Origin: Cristatella mucedo
Lineage: Eukaryota > Bryozoa > Phylactolaemata > Cristatellidae
Direction of reading: 5' to 3'
Assembly (NCBI GenBank): GCA_009760855.2
Contig: WPIO01000017.1
Location: forward strand, 3,462,501-3,526,500
DNA: 64,000 bases
Of this stretch, positions 39,943 to 50,250 are shown piece by piece (the stretch's first letter is position 1; each line of letters begins with the position of its first letter). The translations under genes and the position numbers were made by a program. The notes under the pieces were generated by a model. The model was given only the letters and a program-made list of their open reading frames with translations, had not been told where the DNA came from and did not search any database.

Positions 39943-40863
39943 TCAGCTTGCTAATGAGCGCTCACCACTGGCAACTGATACAGCTATGGTGACAAGGAAG
40001 CAAAGCATTTTACACTCGCATATCTCGTTGTACAACTCTGTTCCATTAACGTCTGAACAATAGGAGCCTTCACGATCTAGACATTGCTGGTGAAGTTCGG
40101 TCTTGTTAAACGTCTTCAAATGCTGCTCAGCTTCCAACCAAGAAACCAAATTTGGCATCAAGATCTGTGAGCCAGAAAACCTAGCTGTAATTTCTTGTCG
40201 GAGATAGTCTACGCTGTCCTTCATTATTCTTGAAATGTTCTCCTTTAACGTGAGACCAATATCGTTTTCGAGTTTTGGAGGAATCCATGTCATTCGGCGG
40301 ATTCTTCGTTCAACTGCAACTCTCCAGAATTCCCATCTCTTTTTGGTAGCTAGTAGTAGTTCTTGGCACAGATATTCTTGAAGTCTTGACCACTCAATCT
40401 CAAGAGAGTGGAAGACACAAGAGGCGTCTTTGACGTTCATCATTGGATCATGCAGTCTTTTCTGAACGCAGTCAATCTTCGTTAAGATGCTGTACCAATA
40501 TGGCAAAACAGGCAAAAACTTAAAGTTAAAAATACAATTTAGGAGACTGGCAGCTTCACTTCTTTTTTCGAGTGCTCCACTTGTGTCCAGTTGATCCGAA
40601 AGACCTACAGTGCTCTTAAGTCCGTCATCGATAGCTTTCACGGCCTCCACTCTTGCACTCCACCTCGTTGCAGAGTCACGTCTGACAGGGATGGCTAAGA
40701 CTTTCTTCAGTTCTTCCCACCTCAGAGTTGATCTTGAAAGGAATAAGATGGTGCTCTCTATTGTTCCAAAAAAAATTAATGGCAACGGAACCTTGACTTC
40801 CAGCATAAGCTCCTGCCAGGTTTCAGCTGTGTTATCGCAGTTTACAAAAAAGTTCCTTCTCAT
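39943..40863 (-). pseudogene. hAT-family transposase fragment (306 codons)
   Basis: The frame is open from 40863 to 39943. It contains LIFFGTIESTILFLSRSTLR, RRDSATRWSARVEAVKAI (the L(S)xTRW motif), a middle helical region and the end ICECKMLCFLVTIAVSVASG ERS. The (I)PVSVASGERSF block is the conserved C-terminal dimerisation motif of hAT-type transposases (the group whose N-terminal part contains DUF4371). The protein stops just after ERSLAS, and the N-terminal zinc finger and first catalytic residues are missing. It is probably a truncated copy, although one third or more of a transposase remains uninterrupted. Confidence 0.8.
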
Positions 40864-40869
40864 TTTTGG

Positions 40870-41940
40870 ACACTATTCTTATTTGGATACGTGATAAGTG
40901 GCCAGGCATGACTGCTGCGTTGCCACACCACAGTACGTTAAGTAAGCCTAGTTTGTGTGGTCTAATGGTGTGTCGTTGCTCAGTTACTGCATGCTGGCTC
41001 GCCTTTGGCGCGACGCTGCAGGCCGGGCTCACCATTGGCGCGACGCAGCCCGCCTAGTCCGCAGGTAAGATGGGGCGAGCGGACGGGGGAGAGCCGTTGA
41101 AGAGCGGACGGAGGGGTGAGCGGCCATGCGCTTGTTGCGCTGCGAGTGCCAGCCGAATACGCGGTGGTTAAAGGACCCCTCGGTGTATCCGTGTCGTCGC
41201 GTGCGTGCCGCCAGAGCGTCAAACTACAGCTTGGTCTAAGTATGGAAACGTGCTTAACTAGCTAAGCCAGCAATAAGCAAGTCCATTGAAACAAGGACTT
41301 GCTTGAAATCAAGATTAGTATTCTCATATGAAAATTTAAAAAAAAAATATGCACAATCCATTTTGCTTCTGACGCCCCTTGGCCTTGGCGCTCGGGGACG
41401 TCTGAGTCCGGCATCAAGTCAGGCGAACGCATCAACTCTGGCGGCACGCGCGGCGCGCTTTTCCCTCAGGGGTGCGCGTGGTGCGTGCGAATCCGGGTAC
41501 GGCGTGCACAGCGAGTCGAACGCTGTCGCCCGTACAGCGATGCCAAACTAATGGCGCACGCCGGCGGCAATCAAGAAAGCCCGACGGACGGACGGACGTA
41601 CAAAGAGACGGAGATAACCAACTTGTCCATTACCGGCGACGCGCGGCACGCTTGTCAGATCGTCACTACGCTCAGACTCGCGAACGCGACATTCGCTTCC
41701 TTTTTTAAGCGCGCCGTAGCGACCGGACGCCGATGCGGGTTCCCAGTCCGTTCAAGCCAAGAGTAAGCTGGTAAGGACGGGTGGAAACGACGCGCCATGA
41801 ACAGCAGCAGGAAGAAAGTCAGCACGGCTGCGTGACTATTTCGAAAGATAATCTCGGCAATATTAGATGTGCACGCCAAAAAAGAGCGGCGATTGAAAGG
41901 GGGGGCTTATTGATCGTCCTGGGGTGCGCTTCTGATGTTA
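40870..41940. other. GC/CpG-rich DNA, nothing recognised
   Basis: Contains short internal duplications (TTTGGCGCGACGC and ATTGGCGCGACGC at about 41007-41047). No supported gene. Confidence 0.45.
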
Positions 41941-41944
41941 CTGG

Positions 41945-42062
41945 ACCGGGATAAGGTGCTCGCTCTTCACGACCGATATCGTGGGTTCGAATCGGGCAGT
42001 CGGGCGATCCTTAACTGCCAACTGAAAGGGGTGGCGATAACCGCTATAAAAATGCGAGTTTC
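41945..42062 (+). mobile_element. SINE-1 copy
   Basis: GGGATAAGGTGCTCGCTCTT (A-box region), GTGGGTTCGAATCGGGCAG (B box), GCGATCCTTAACTGCC and GGGGTGGCGATAACCGCTAT. The tail is truncated before GAGGCTGT. Confidence 0.75.
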
Positions 42063-42985
42063 GGCGCTAGAACACTTCGCGACACTGAGGCAGCATCGTG
42101 CGAAACAATAAAGTTCCGGCAAGCCATCGCCGACCGCTCGTCAAACGTCGAGAGAACTACTTGAATTCCGCGAGCGTTAGTGACGTTGGCATTTTCCCGT
42201 CGCGCTCGCAGGACGCGTCTGCTTGTCTCCGACTCGCTTAACTGCAGCACAGTAGGTCCTGCGGCGCTGCAGGCTAAACCCCTGCGAAGTCTCTCCGGCA
42301 GCGGGTCATGGTCTGCGGTGCACTTTGACCGTGCCGCCAGCCGACCGACCGACCGACCGAGCGGCGGGGCGACCGAGTACTTCCGCCGAGCAGCCTCAGC
42401 TTACGCCGATGATCAGCCGCCGGCTCGACGCGCGTGCGCGGCGACCCGAGCGCTGGTCGCGCTCGGGTCGCCGCCGCTCCGCCAGACCTGCCTTTGGCTG
42501 GCGAAGGCTGGTCGGCGGCATTCCTTTGGCCGGCCAGCCGTCGCCGACTGCTGAGCCACTTTTCGTGCCGGAAGCTTCCGTTAGGTTGCACCCAATGGCG
42601 TGCCGCGTCCCTCGCCGGGGAACGAATACCAGGAAAGGCAGCGCGCTCGGTCGCGCCAATGAGATGACGGGCAATTCCTCGCCAAAGAATGTTCGCGGAT
42701 CTTCCTTCTCTGTGGGCAGAGGAGGCTTTTTCAATCGCTGTCACGAGTGAGTGTTTACTCGATCTTTCGCTGACCCTGGCCCGTCACTTCATTTACCACC
42801 TCGGATAGACGGCGCACTGACGGCCATTGCGGGTGCGTGCTAGCGGTACGAGCACTTTCTGTCAATTCGTATCGCTTAATCAATTATACTGTTCTACTTC
42901 TCAAAATTAAGCTCTCCACATCGATGGGTTCTTAAGTTCCACATTTAATTGAGTAGGCGATAGCGAAGCTTGCGTCTGATATTTA
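42063..42985. other. GC/CpG-rich DNA, overlapping open frames only
   Basis: 42274-42750 is open on several frames of both strands, which is typical of high GC. No motif, acceptor/donor chain or start context supports a gene. Confidence 0.45.
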
Positions 42986-42989
42986 AATT

Positions 42990-43412
42990 ATAAACTGTTT
43001 ACCCATACCTCGCACAAACCTCAGATCTTTTGCAGACCGTGCCGTTAGTTCGTATGCTCCCAAAGCCTGGAACTCACTCCCGACTGACGTCACGACATCC
43101 CCTGACTTGTCAAGATTTAAAACGAAGCTTAAAACGCATCTATTTATCACAGCATCTAGTGGATCCATGTGATTCGTCCTTTGTATTCTTATGCGTGCTG
43201 ACACTGTGCATGTTGCCACTAATCATATTTGCATGGCGACCCTGTGCATGTCACCCCTAACCAATTATTCTTGTTGTTCCTCTTGCATCAAGCATGAAAT
43301 CACTCACCATTTGATCGTGCTTCCTTTGCAACAAATGTAAAGTTCCAAGAAAGAGACTGAGTTCTCTGAGGGCGCTATATCAAATGCATTATAATAATAA
43401 TCCTTATTATTA
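42990..43412 (+). mobile_element. LINE-B 3' copy
   Basis: It encodes the degraded ...SYAPKAWNSLPTDVTTSPDL end and KLKTHLF, followed by the 3' UTR AGTTCCAAGAAAGAGACTGA, GTTCTCTGAGGGCGCTATAT and an ATA-rich tail. Confidence 0.85.
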
Positions 43413-43479
43413 TATTTCCTAGTAGGTGTTGCATTCCAGTATGAATTTGCGGTAGCTCCAAGAAACCGGCTTTTGGGGC

Positions 43480-45600
43480 CACAGTTGCTTTAATAAAAAC
43501 GATACTATCAGCTAAAATGGTATTATCTGCGAGAAATCGTCTGAAAAAATAAGTATCAGACGCTCAATGTAAGCAACTTGCCCACATTCGAGTCGAAGGC
43601 TAACCAGGACTGAGGTGTGAGGGCAAACCTCACCCTTGTGAGGCGTGGCACAAAGTTGAAGAATTTTTTTGAAATCTGCTTGGCAAAGCTTCTAAGCTTC
43701 TCTGAAAACTGTTTAGTTTCACTCTTGCTTTCGTTTAAGCTGCTCACTTTAGCTGTTAGTGTGACTCGCTAAAATTGCAGAAAGCCTGTAGCTCTGTTTT
43801 GAAGGTGCGCCAACCGGAAGCCCCTTGTGACTTACTAGCTCTTAGCAATTTGAATAATATTTGGAGAGCCTGCGCCAAAATGTGCCCAGTGAAGACCTCT
43901 TTTGAGCTTTCTAAAAATTTTTGTCTCCTCAGAAACCCTAAAAATGTGTCGTCCTCTTCTAAAGAAATAGGATGAACCGTCGAGGAGAAACCGTACGCTC
44001 GCGGCCGAGGTCGAGTCGCTTTCGCACCATTTCTATTCATATCAAAAAGAAATCAGTTGCTCCTTCTTGAGAAAACTTTGATTCGGAGACGTAGATAAAC
44101 CTCTGGAGCTGCCATGTAATACTGCAAATGCAATAATTGTATTCGCCACATTTTTAAATCCGGTTGCTTTTTGCGTGAACCAATGCTTAAGCAATCCATG
44201 CTCAGGTCATTTTTTCAATCTTCAAAACTTGCGAGTGTATTTATAACTTGCTTGTCTTTAAAGAGACTAGCTCCAACAACTTCAAAATGTAAACCCATTT
44301 TCTGCGATTTCTCGGACTCTGCCAGAGGGTTGCATAGCATTAGTTGCGACTGGAAAACCAGGCCCGGGCAGGGTTTGATGGTCCTCATCCCAACGCAAGT
44401 AATGGACAGGTTTTATCAAAAATCTGCACATATCACGTAGACACGGTGGGAGAGGAAGGATTGTTCTGGTAAGTAAATTTTAGAAGTCAAGTCTTTCGCG
44501 GAGAGATTTTTGAGTGGATGCGAGCTCGTTTTGTTATAAGAGTAACAAAACTTTTATTCTGTTGGCTTGCTTTGGTTCTGGATGGCGGAGGTAAATGCGT
44601 GCATTCAGGCAACAGTCTGGTACATCGGGGTGAGCGGAAAATACCGAGCTATTGAAGGTTTACCCAGATTTGAGAGCAGAGAAATTCTCCTCAGAGTACG
44701 GAATGATCCCGCAACGTAAACCTCGCTAAGATAGCGTGACCTAACCATGTTGTCGACGAGACTCCGCTCTACTGTTCCGAACAGAGGAATTAAAGCGGGC
44801 ACAGCGAGTCTTGGTATCAAACGGTCACTTATTCTTATGGACTGAGTCCCAGCGCACTGCCTGAACATAGGAGTGTAGGAGTTTGCCTACAATTGAGTGC
44901 CGAGCTGCAAACGTCACGTGGCCTGCGGTTACTCGCAGAAGTAGTCCGTATCGTCCGTCGTTCGGCTTACACGTGTTCAGGCAGACGGGGATAGCTCCAC
45001 AAGCTACTGTCATTGATTGCATTTCCTCTACACATCTTAACGAACGAGTGCAGGTCTGGCATTTGCCAAGGCTGTAACTGAAACAGGAGTTTTTTTAAAC
45101 GATACATCAGGAGGCCGTCTGTTCCCAAGACTACGAGCTAAAAGGATCAGCCTCGAATGAGAATAATCTCGCCAACTTCGACTAGCCCGCCCAGCAATCT
45201 TTAAATTAATTGAGAAAATGCAATGGGAAGAACAAAGTAAATCATAGTGATGAAAACAGTCCAAAGTGAGCAAGTCAATTTTCAATCTGGTAGCTCCAAA
45301 AATGACTCGTATTTGCACACTGGTGGAGCGGTTTCTTCGTGGGGGGGTTTCCTCGGGTTTCTTCGTGGGGGCCTCAAAGCCTTTGCTCCCACAGACTTCA
45401 GAGCCACCACAATCTAACAGGCTTTCGAAACGCTTCACTCCGTCAAATTGATAAGCGTTCCAAATACAGCCTACGTTTTTTTGTCTTGCTGAAATCTAGA
45501 GTTGGCAATGTCATTCCAGTGCTTAGAAATCCAGAACTTCAAGCCCCCCCCTTGGCTGGGGCGGGGTGAAACTCAAGCCGCCCGGTGCGAGCCCGAGGCT
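43480..45600. other. Unassigned region with several minus-strand open frames
   Basis: Minus-strand frames at 44605-44868, 43756-44040 and 43556-43747 read as plausible protein (for example EEDDTFLGFLRRQKFLESSK and FVPRLTRVRFALTPQSWLAF). They are interrupted and match no family that I know. A decayed transposable element is the most likely source. Confidence 0.3.
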
Positions 45601-46610
45601 TGTGCTATGACTCTTTCAGCGGGTTTGCTACTGCTTTTTAGTGAATCGTCGACTGCTTAAAACCCCGAATGTCCCGATCAGCAAAAGTGGCATCGCTTAG
45701 CATAGAGATGTAAGCTTTCTCCAGTGGTCGCAGTGACTATTGCAGAAAAACTTAGCATGGTAACAAGCGGCTGTAAACCTTAAGCTCCTAGTCGTAAACA
45801 TTAAAACTCTAAACTGCGAACCATAGAAGACCATAGAAGCCCTAGACTCTAAATCCTATATCCCAAGCCGCAAGTATTAAACTCTAAATCGAAACGATAT
45901 CTCTCAGCGTGTTTCAACTATACATACATTCATATGCATAAACGTGTTTTGCTACGCAAATACGCCTGCAAATCACAAGACTGTTGCTATTATTGCTCTG
46001 AGCATCATGGCCATGTAAAGATCCGAACACCAGTCATGGGCAACATACGCATGGACACATTACTGTATTTGGTTGCTTTAATCCGAGGGGTATACAGATA
46101 GTTTCTCAAAGACCTAAAAATTTGAATACATTATATAATCTGGCTTACTGAAAAACAGCAGTTACGAGAGTCCGCTCAAAGTGCGATTACGGTTGCGATC
46201 TTCAAAAGGTTCGCAAGAGACCATCAATCAAGCGAACAGCTGGAGCATAGACGAGGCACAGGTCGGTGAAAGTGGAGAAGCTCCTCTAGTTCTGTTACAA
46301 GCTTTGTGTGGCGGCTTCCACGCGTCCGCATAGAACTAGGCCAACAAGCACAGCACTCGTAATGGTGCTCGTCCTAGCCGACACCTGACAAATGCCGGCG
46401 CCGGCGAAGCCATGAAACTTTGTGTCGCGGCTATTGACTCGTAGGTGCAGCGCCAATACGTGCTTGTATGACGACAGTAGCGAAACACGGCAGCGACGAA
46501 GAGCGCCCGTAACTCTTAACACAGCAAATCTCAATCCATAACGTAAGCAACTCTATTCGATAGCAGACAGCAGAAGGTTACCGTGTTTCAACAGCAGCAA
46601 TGACATAATG
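45601..46610. other. No gene recognised
   Basis: AT-richer DNA. 45780-45895 has repeated ACTCTAAAC and CCCTAGACTCTAAATCC phrases resembling the complement of the TTTAGGG-like array in the MITE at 1321. Confidence 0.4.
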
Positions 46611-46612
46611 AG

Positions 46613-46736
46613 AAGTAATGTACCTCCATCTGTAACTCTACAAATCCACAAGCACTAAGTGGGTGCTTCGCGGGATAGTTTTCTATAGCGCACTCAAAGC
46701 CTCAGCGGCTTTTGGTAAGCATACACCACGGCTCCG
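46613..46736 (-). mobile_element. LINE-A 3' end fragment
   Basis: AGTAATGTACCTCCATCTGT, the complement of the 3' UTR, then about 70 bp of the coding end. Confidence 0.75.
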
Positions 46737-47077
46737 CGGTCTAGAGCTTAAATCATCTCAAACGTCTTGGCCAACTCCGGAAACACAGCTGACTATCTCA
46801 TGGCGTCGCCTTTGTGCGGCCTAAGGTATAGATCGTCGCATAATCTGCTCCTTGTCTTTTAATTTAGGAACTGCAAATATGAATGAACAGCAGTCATTAA
46901 TTATCTGACTGGTTTAGCTGGACGCGCTTTCAACTTCGACGGACGGTTGAACAAACTGACACACCTAGCTTTTTGTAGAGGTAGTTACTTTACCTTACAA
47001 AATTGTAAACCAGATAGCCCTCTAACTGAAATAGTGTATGCCACCCGGGAGGTCTGCCAAGCTCACGTTGGAGGGGC

Positions 47078-47278
47078 TGAGAGCTCGATCAATCGCAGCA
47101 GATGACACGAAATATAACCTGCATTACTGGCCCGACGCTGCGCTGCTTCAATGGCTAAACTATTGGCCATTATTGGCCATTGGCCATTATTGACCATTAT
47201 TGGCCACAGGTGAGGCATGTGCATTAGTGTCAGGCGCTTCTCTAATTACAGCAGCAGAAGCCTCAGGCGCACACCGCA
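47078..47278 (-). repeat. 3' LTR, truncated
   Basis: Shares GAGAGCTCGATCAATCGCAG, ATGACACGAAAT, AACCTGCATTACTGG, GAGGCATGTGCATTAGTGTC and TAATTACAGCAGCAGAAGCC with 48837-48980. It carries a private expansion of TTGGCCATTA units (47160-47210). It ends before the AATAAA of the other LTR. Confidence 0.8.
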
Positions 47279-47549
47279 GCCCTTCCCCCATAGCAAATAG
47301 ATTTCATAATCCAGCAGCCTAGCTGGGGAGGGGACGGCCCTCACGACTGGAACGTCGTTGTAGCCATTGGCTCCCGCGTTCTCCTCTTCTGCCTGCTCAG
47401 GCGGTGCCCTGTCCCTCGGTTTGTCGTTTGGGCTCCGTCAGGATATGAATTTAGCAGTAACGAGCTCCGACCAGTTTGGATGTGGTGCAGGCTACGTGAC
47501 AGCCACTCGCAGGAGGCGCACATTAGCTCTGCCCCACGCGAGCAGCTGG

Positions 47550-48062
47550 TCATAGATGCTGCCCAACTTTAGGCAAAGGCGGGGCATCGCTCCCTCTTTC
47601 AGGCGGTTCCCGCAGGTCACCTCCGTGCGAGCCCCGATGGCCGGTCGCATGCCCTCGTCGCCAGCCGATCCCGCACTTCGAAAACCACTGCGGCTCACGA
47701 TGGCCTCGCCGTTCTCGGAGTTCCAATCCACCGAGTCGATCTCGCGTTTGCGCTGCTCTGCGCTCAGTAACGTGACGCTCTCGCAGGTGCTCTTCGCCGC
47801 CGAAACGCTCACGCTGCTGTGTGCTTCGCCGCCGCAGCGAAGCTCTCGCTGCTTCGCTCGCGGGCAGCCTGCACCTCGTCGCAGGCTGCTGCTCGGTCTC
47901 GGCGCTGCTCTCAGTGGCCGCCGAGACGCTCTCCGCCGCTACGACGCTCGCGCTGCTGCGCTTCGCCGCCGAGACGTCGCTCGCTTGGGCCTCCTGCACC
48001 TTTCCGCGGGCATCCGTCGCTTCGCCGCCGACCACTACCGCCTCGCCGGTGGAATCCGTCAC
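47550..48062 (-). CDS. Coding-like frame inside the LTR element, product unknown
   Basis: An open frame of 170 codons (also open on other frames) rich in Ala, Glu and Arg, with repeated GCCGAGACGCTC-type units on the plus strand. No zinc knuckle (CCHC), protease DTG or RT motif is visible. It may be low-complexity expansion rather than pol. Confidence 0.3.
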   Translation of the reverse strand: MTDSTGEAVVVGGEATDARGKVQEAQASDVSAAKRSSASVVAAESVSAATESSAETEQQPATRCRLPASEAARASLRRRSTQQRERFGGEEHLRERHVTERRAAQTRDRLGGLELRERRGHREPQWFSKCGIGWRRGHATGHRGSHGGDLREPPERGSDAPPLPKVGQHL

Positions 48063-48284
48063 GTGCTACGCCTCCTTCGTCTCCGGCTGCGGCCGCTGCA
48101 CACTTACGTTGTTCTGGTTACGTTTGGTTACGCTACGTTACGTCCGGTTACGTTACTGGTTACGTTTACGTTGTTCTTCGGCTGTTTCGGCTACTGCGTC
48201 GGAAGCGGTCCCATACCCGCTTCCTCAACCGGTATTGCCGTCGGATAGCTGCGGCAGCTGAATGAGTTCCACTCGTCTGTCTGG

Positions 48285-48629
48285 CTAATGCGGGCAGTTG
48301 ACGGTGGAATCGACCGGCACTGAAGCTGGCTCGTCGCCTATCTTTGTCCCGGTCTCGGCTCCGGCGAGCTGCTCCTGCTCCAGTCGAAACCTCTCGGCCT
48401 CAAGCTCGGCATCCACATCCGTCAACCACGAGAAGATCAGGATTAACTCATTTCGCAGCTTGTGATAATCTTGCTTTACTTCGGTCGGCTGATCACCCCA
48501 ACCGTGTATCGCATTATCGCCCAGACACACTGGCACAACATGTTTTAGCGGCATCGCAATCTTTAGCCTTGCTACGGCCTTCTCAAGGGTTGGAAGCCAA
48601 GTCATAAAGTCCGGTCCGCCGTTAATCAT
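48285..48629 (-). CDS. Gag-like protein of the LTR element (114 aa)
   Basis: The frame begins about 65 bases after the primer site. It reads MINGGPDFMTWLPTLEKAVA, RLKIAMPLKHVVPVCLGDNA and IHGWGDQPTEVKQDYHKLRN, and continues to an acidic tail. The FxxWLxxLExA...LGxxA...L...VKxDYxxLxxxL pattern resembles the capsid N-terminal part of Ty3/gypsy gag. It ends early at NCPH with no nucleocapsid domain. The family call is by pattern only. Confidence 0.6.
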   Translation of the reverse strand: MINGGPDFMTWLPTLEKAVARLKIAMPLKHVVPVCLGDNAIHGWGDQPTEVKQDYHKLRNELILIFSWLTDVDAELEAERFRLEQEQLAGAETGTKIGDEPASVPVDSTVNCPH

Positions 48630-48694
48630 TTCGCACCTCAGTATAGGCGTATCTTATACACCGTAGAAGGTCTGGTACTCTTTTCGGCTCGAGT

Positions 48695-48713
48695 AAACCA
48701 TTCTCTGCTACCA
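48695..48713 (-). other. Primer-binding site for initiator methionine tRNA
   Basis: The minus strand reads TGGTAGCAGAGAATGGTTT. This is complementary to the 3' end of eukaryotic initiator tRNA-Met with one mismatch, two bases after the LTR end ACAACA. Confidence 0.85.
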
Positions 48714-48715
48714 GT

Positions 48716-49001
48716 TGTTGTGTGACAGTGTCTCCAGCGGCGGCTGTTCTAGTGGGAGTCTCACGGAGACACAGCGGGTGCTTGTGCGCAGCAAACGAGA
48801 CTCTGCTTTATTCCTCTCAATGGGCACACATATGAGAGCTCGATCAATCGCAGCAGATGACACGAAATTAAACCTGCATTACTGGCTCGCCGCTGCACTG
48901 CTTCAACGGCTTAACAATTGGCCACAGCAGAGGCATGTGCATTAGTGTCAGACGCTTCGCTAATTACAGCAGCAGAAGCCGCGGCAGGCGCCCACCACAC
49001 A
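48716..49001 (-). repeat. 5' LTR (286 bp)
   Basis: On the minus strand it starts TGTGTGGTGG and ends CACAACA (TG...CA), with a polyadenylation signal AATAAA at about 48812-48817. The element's transcription start and R region should lie nearby. Confidence 0.75.
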
Positions 49002-49014
49002 CCCCTAAAATAAA

Positions 49015-49965
49015 ATGATAAAACGGAACTTAGTATTTATGGGCAAACCAAGTGTGATTCAGAAATTGGAAAGGCTGCCGCTCAAAATCGGCTCTGCCAG
49101 CCTATCTCCTGTTGAATCTGCACGAATTCAATGTGTCATATTCCAAATAAGACCCTTCGTTAGACAACCAGATCTTCTCCACAATCAAGTGTGCCTACTT
49201 TCTGCTACATAATATTGCTAAATTTCGGACTTGTTTAGATAAGGATACCACGTCTAAGTTGGTCCACGCATTTGTGACATCCCGCCTTGACTTCTGTAAC
49301 TCACTGCTTGCTGACCTACCGGCATGTGCAATCAGGCAATTACAGCTGGTGCAAAACTCTGAAACTAGGCTTGTCTGTCGTGAGCGTCGCCGTTGCCAAG
49401 TTACTCCACTTCTCGCCGACCTGCACTGGCTACCAGTCAAGCAATGGATTGACTTTAAGGTTTTGTCGCTCACTTTTAGGTCCCTTTATTCTATGGCTCC
49501 AGCCTATCTCACAGATTTACTACCCCATCCGGCCAAGCATCGTACCGCCTGTTTTTCGGAATCCAACAGTCTACAAATACCTCGTAGAAACCTCAAATCC
49601 TTCGGAGACCAAGCATTTAGTTTGTATGCTCCCAAAGCCTGGAACTCTCTCACGACCTGCATCAGAACATTCCCTGACCTGAGCACAATTAAAAAGAACC
49701 TAAAAACATTCCTATTTAGGACAGCAATTAATGGGTCTCTGTGATTCGTCCTTGACGTGCTTATGTGTGCTGAGACTGTGCATGCTGCCACTAACCACAC
49801 TTGCACGCTGACCCTTTGCATGTCACCCCTAACCATGTTATTCATGTTGTTTATCAAGCTTGATACCACTCACCATTCGATAATGCTTCCTTTGCAGCAA
49901 ATGTAAAGCACCTAGAAAGAGACTGAGTTCTCCGAGGGCGCTTTATTGAGTGTATTATTATTATT
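49015..49965 (+). mobile_element. LINE-B copy (best preserved, 3' ~950 bp)
   Basis: Open for 161 codons (49259-49744): MVHAFVTSRLDFCNSLLADL, IRQLQLVQNSETRLVCRERR, ADLHWLPVKQWIDFKVLSL and APKAWNSL, ending KKNLKTFLFRTA. The 3' UTR follows (AAGCACCTAGAAAGAGACTG, AGTTCTCCGAGGGCGCTTTA) with an (ATT)n tail. The order RLDFCNSLL - LQxVQN-AR - LHWLPVxxRIxFK - WNSLP is the C-terminal end of CR1/L2-clade RTs. Confidence 0.9.
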
Positions 49966-49974
49966 TTTTCACGG

Positions 49975-50157
49975 AAGTCACTTAATTCTGAGCATGTGGT
50001 GCCGGTCAAACTACAGCATCACCAATTAAACGAGCAACGTTTTTTAGTCACACACTTGGGGTGTGCTATGAGCAGCAGTTTGCTTTTACCATAGTTTACT
50101 TTAAGAAAATTGGCCGACATCAAGGACTGAATTTCTGCAAGGCATGCATTCAGTTTT
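49975..50157 (-). mobile_element. LINE-A copy, 3'-ward piece
   Basis: The minus strand encodes LNACLAEIQSLMSANFLKVN and YGKSKLLLIAHPK, the block following YADD. It is cut at about 50158 by a LINE-B end and continues at about 50250. Confidence 0.82.
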
Positions 50158-50250
50158 AATAATAATAATAATAATTCACTCGATAAAGCACCCTCAGATA
50201 ACATAATCTCTCTCTAGGCGCTTTACATTTGCTGTAAAGTGAAATGCAAT
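50158..50250 (-). mobile_element. LINE-B 3' end (~90 bp) inserted in LINE-A
   Basis: (AAT)n tail complement, CTCGATAAAGCACCCTCAGA, ATCTCTCTCTAGGCGCTTTA and CATTTGCTGTAAAG. The flanking LINE-A words AAAATTG and AAAACTG (minus strand) look like a 7 bp target duplication with one change. Confidence 0.8.

Larger units (their letters stand above)
47078..49001 (-). mobile_element. Compact LTR retrotransposon (gag-like, no recognisable pol)
   Basis: The minus-strand order is a 5' LTR (48716-49001), a tRNA-iMet primer site (48695-48713), a gag-like frame (48285-48629), further coding-like DNA (47550-48280), a purine tract (47280-47289) and a 3' LTR (47078-47278). The 3' LTR lacks the R-U5 part. At about 1.9 kb it is far shorter than an autonomous Ty3/gypsy element (usually 5 kb or more). 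No protease, reverse transcriptase or integrase motif was seen. It is a deletion derivative or a non-autonomous element moved in trans. Confidence 0.72.

Noticed and set aside
47556-48248. 230-codon plus-strand frame over the LTR element interior
   Set aside because: It is antisense to the element, arises from GC-rich repeated units and has no motif. The element's signals (primer site, purine tract, AATAAA) are on the minus strand.
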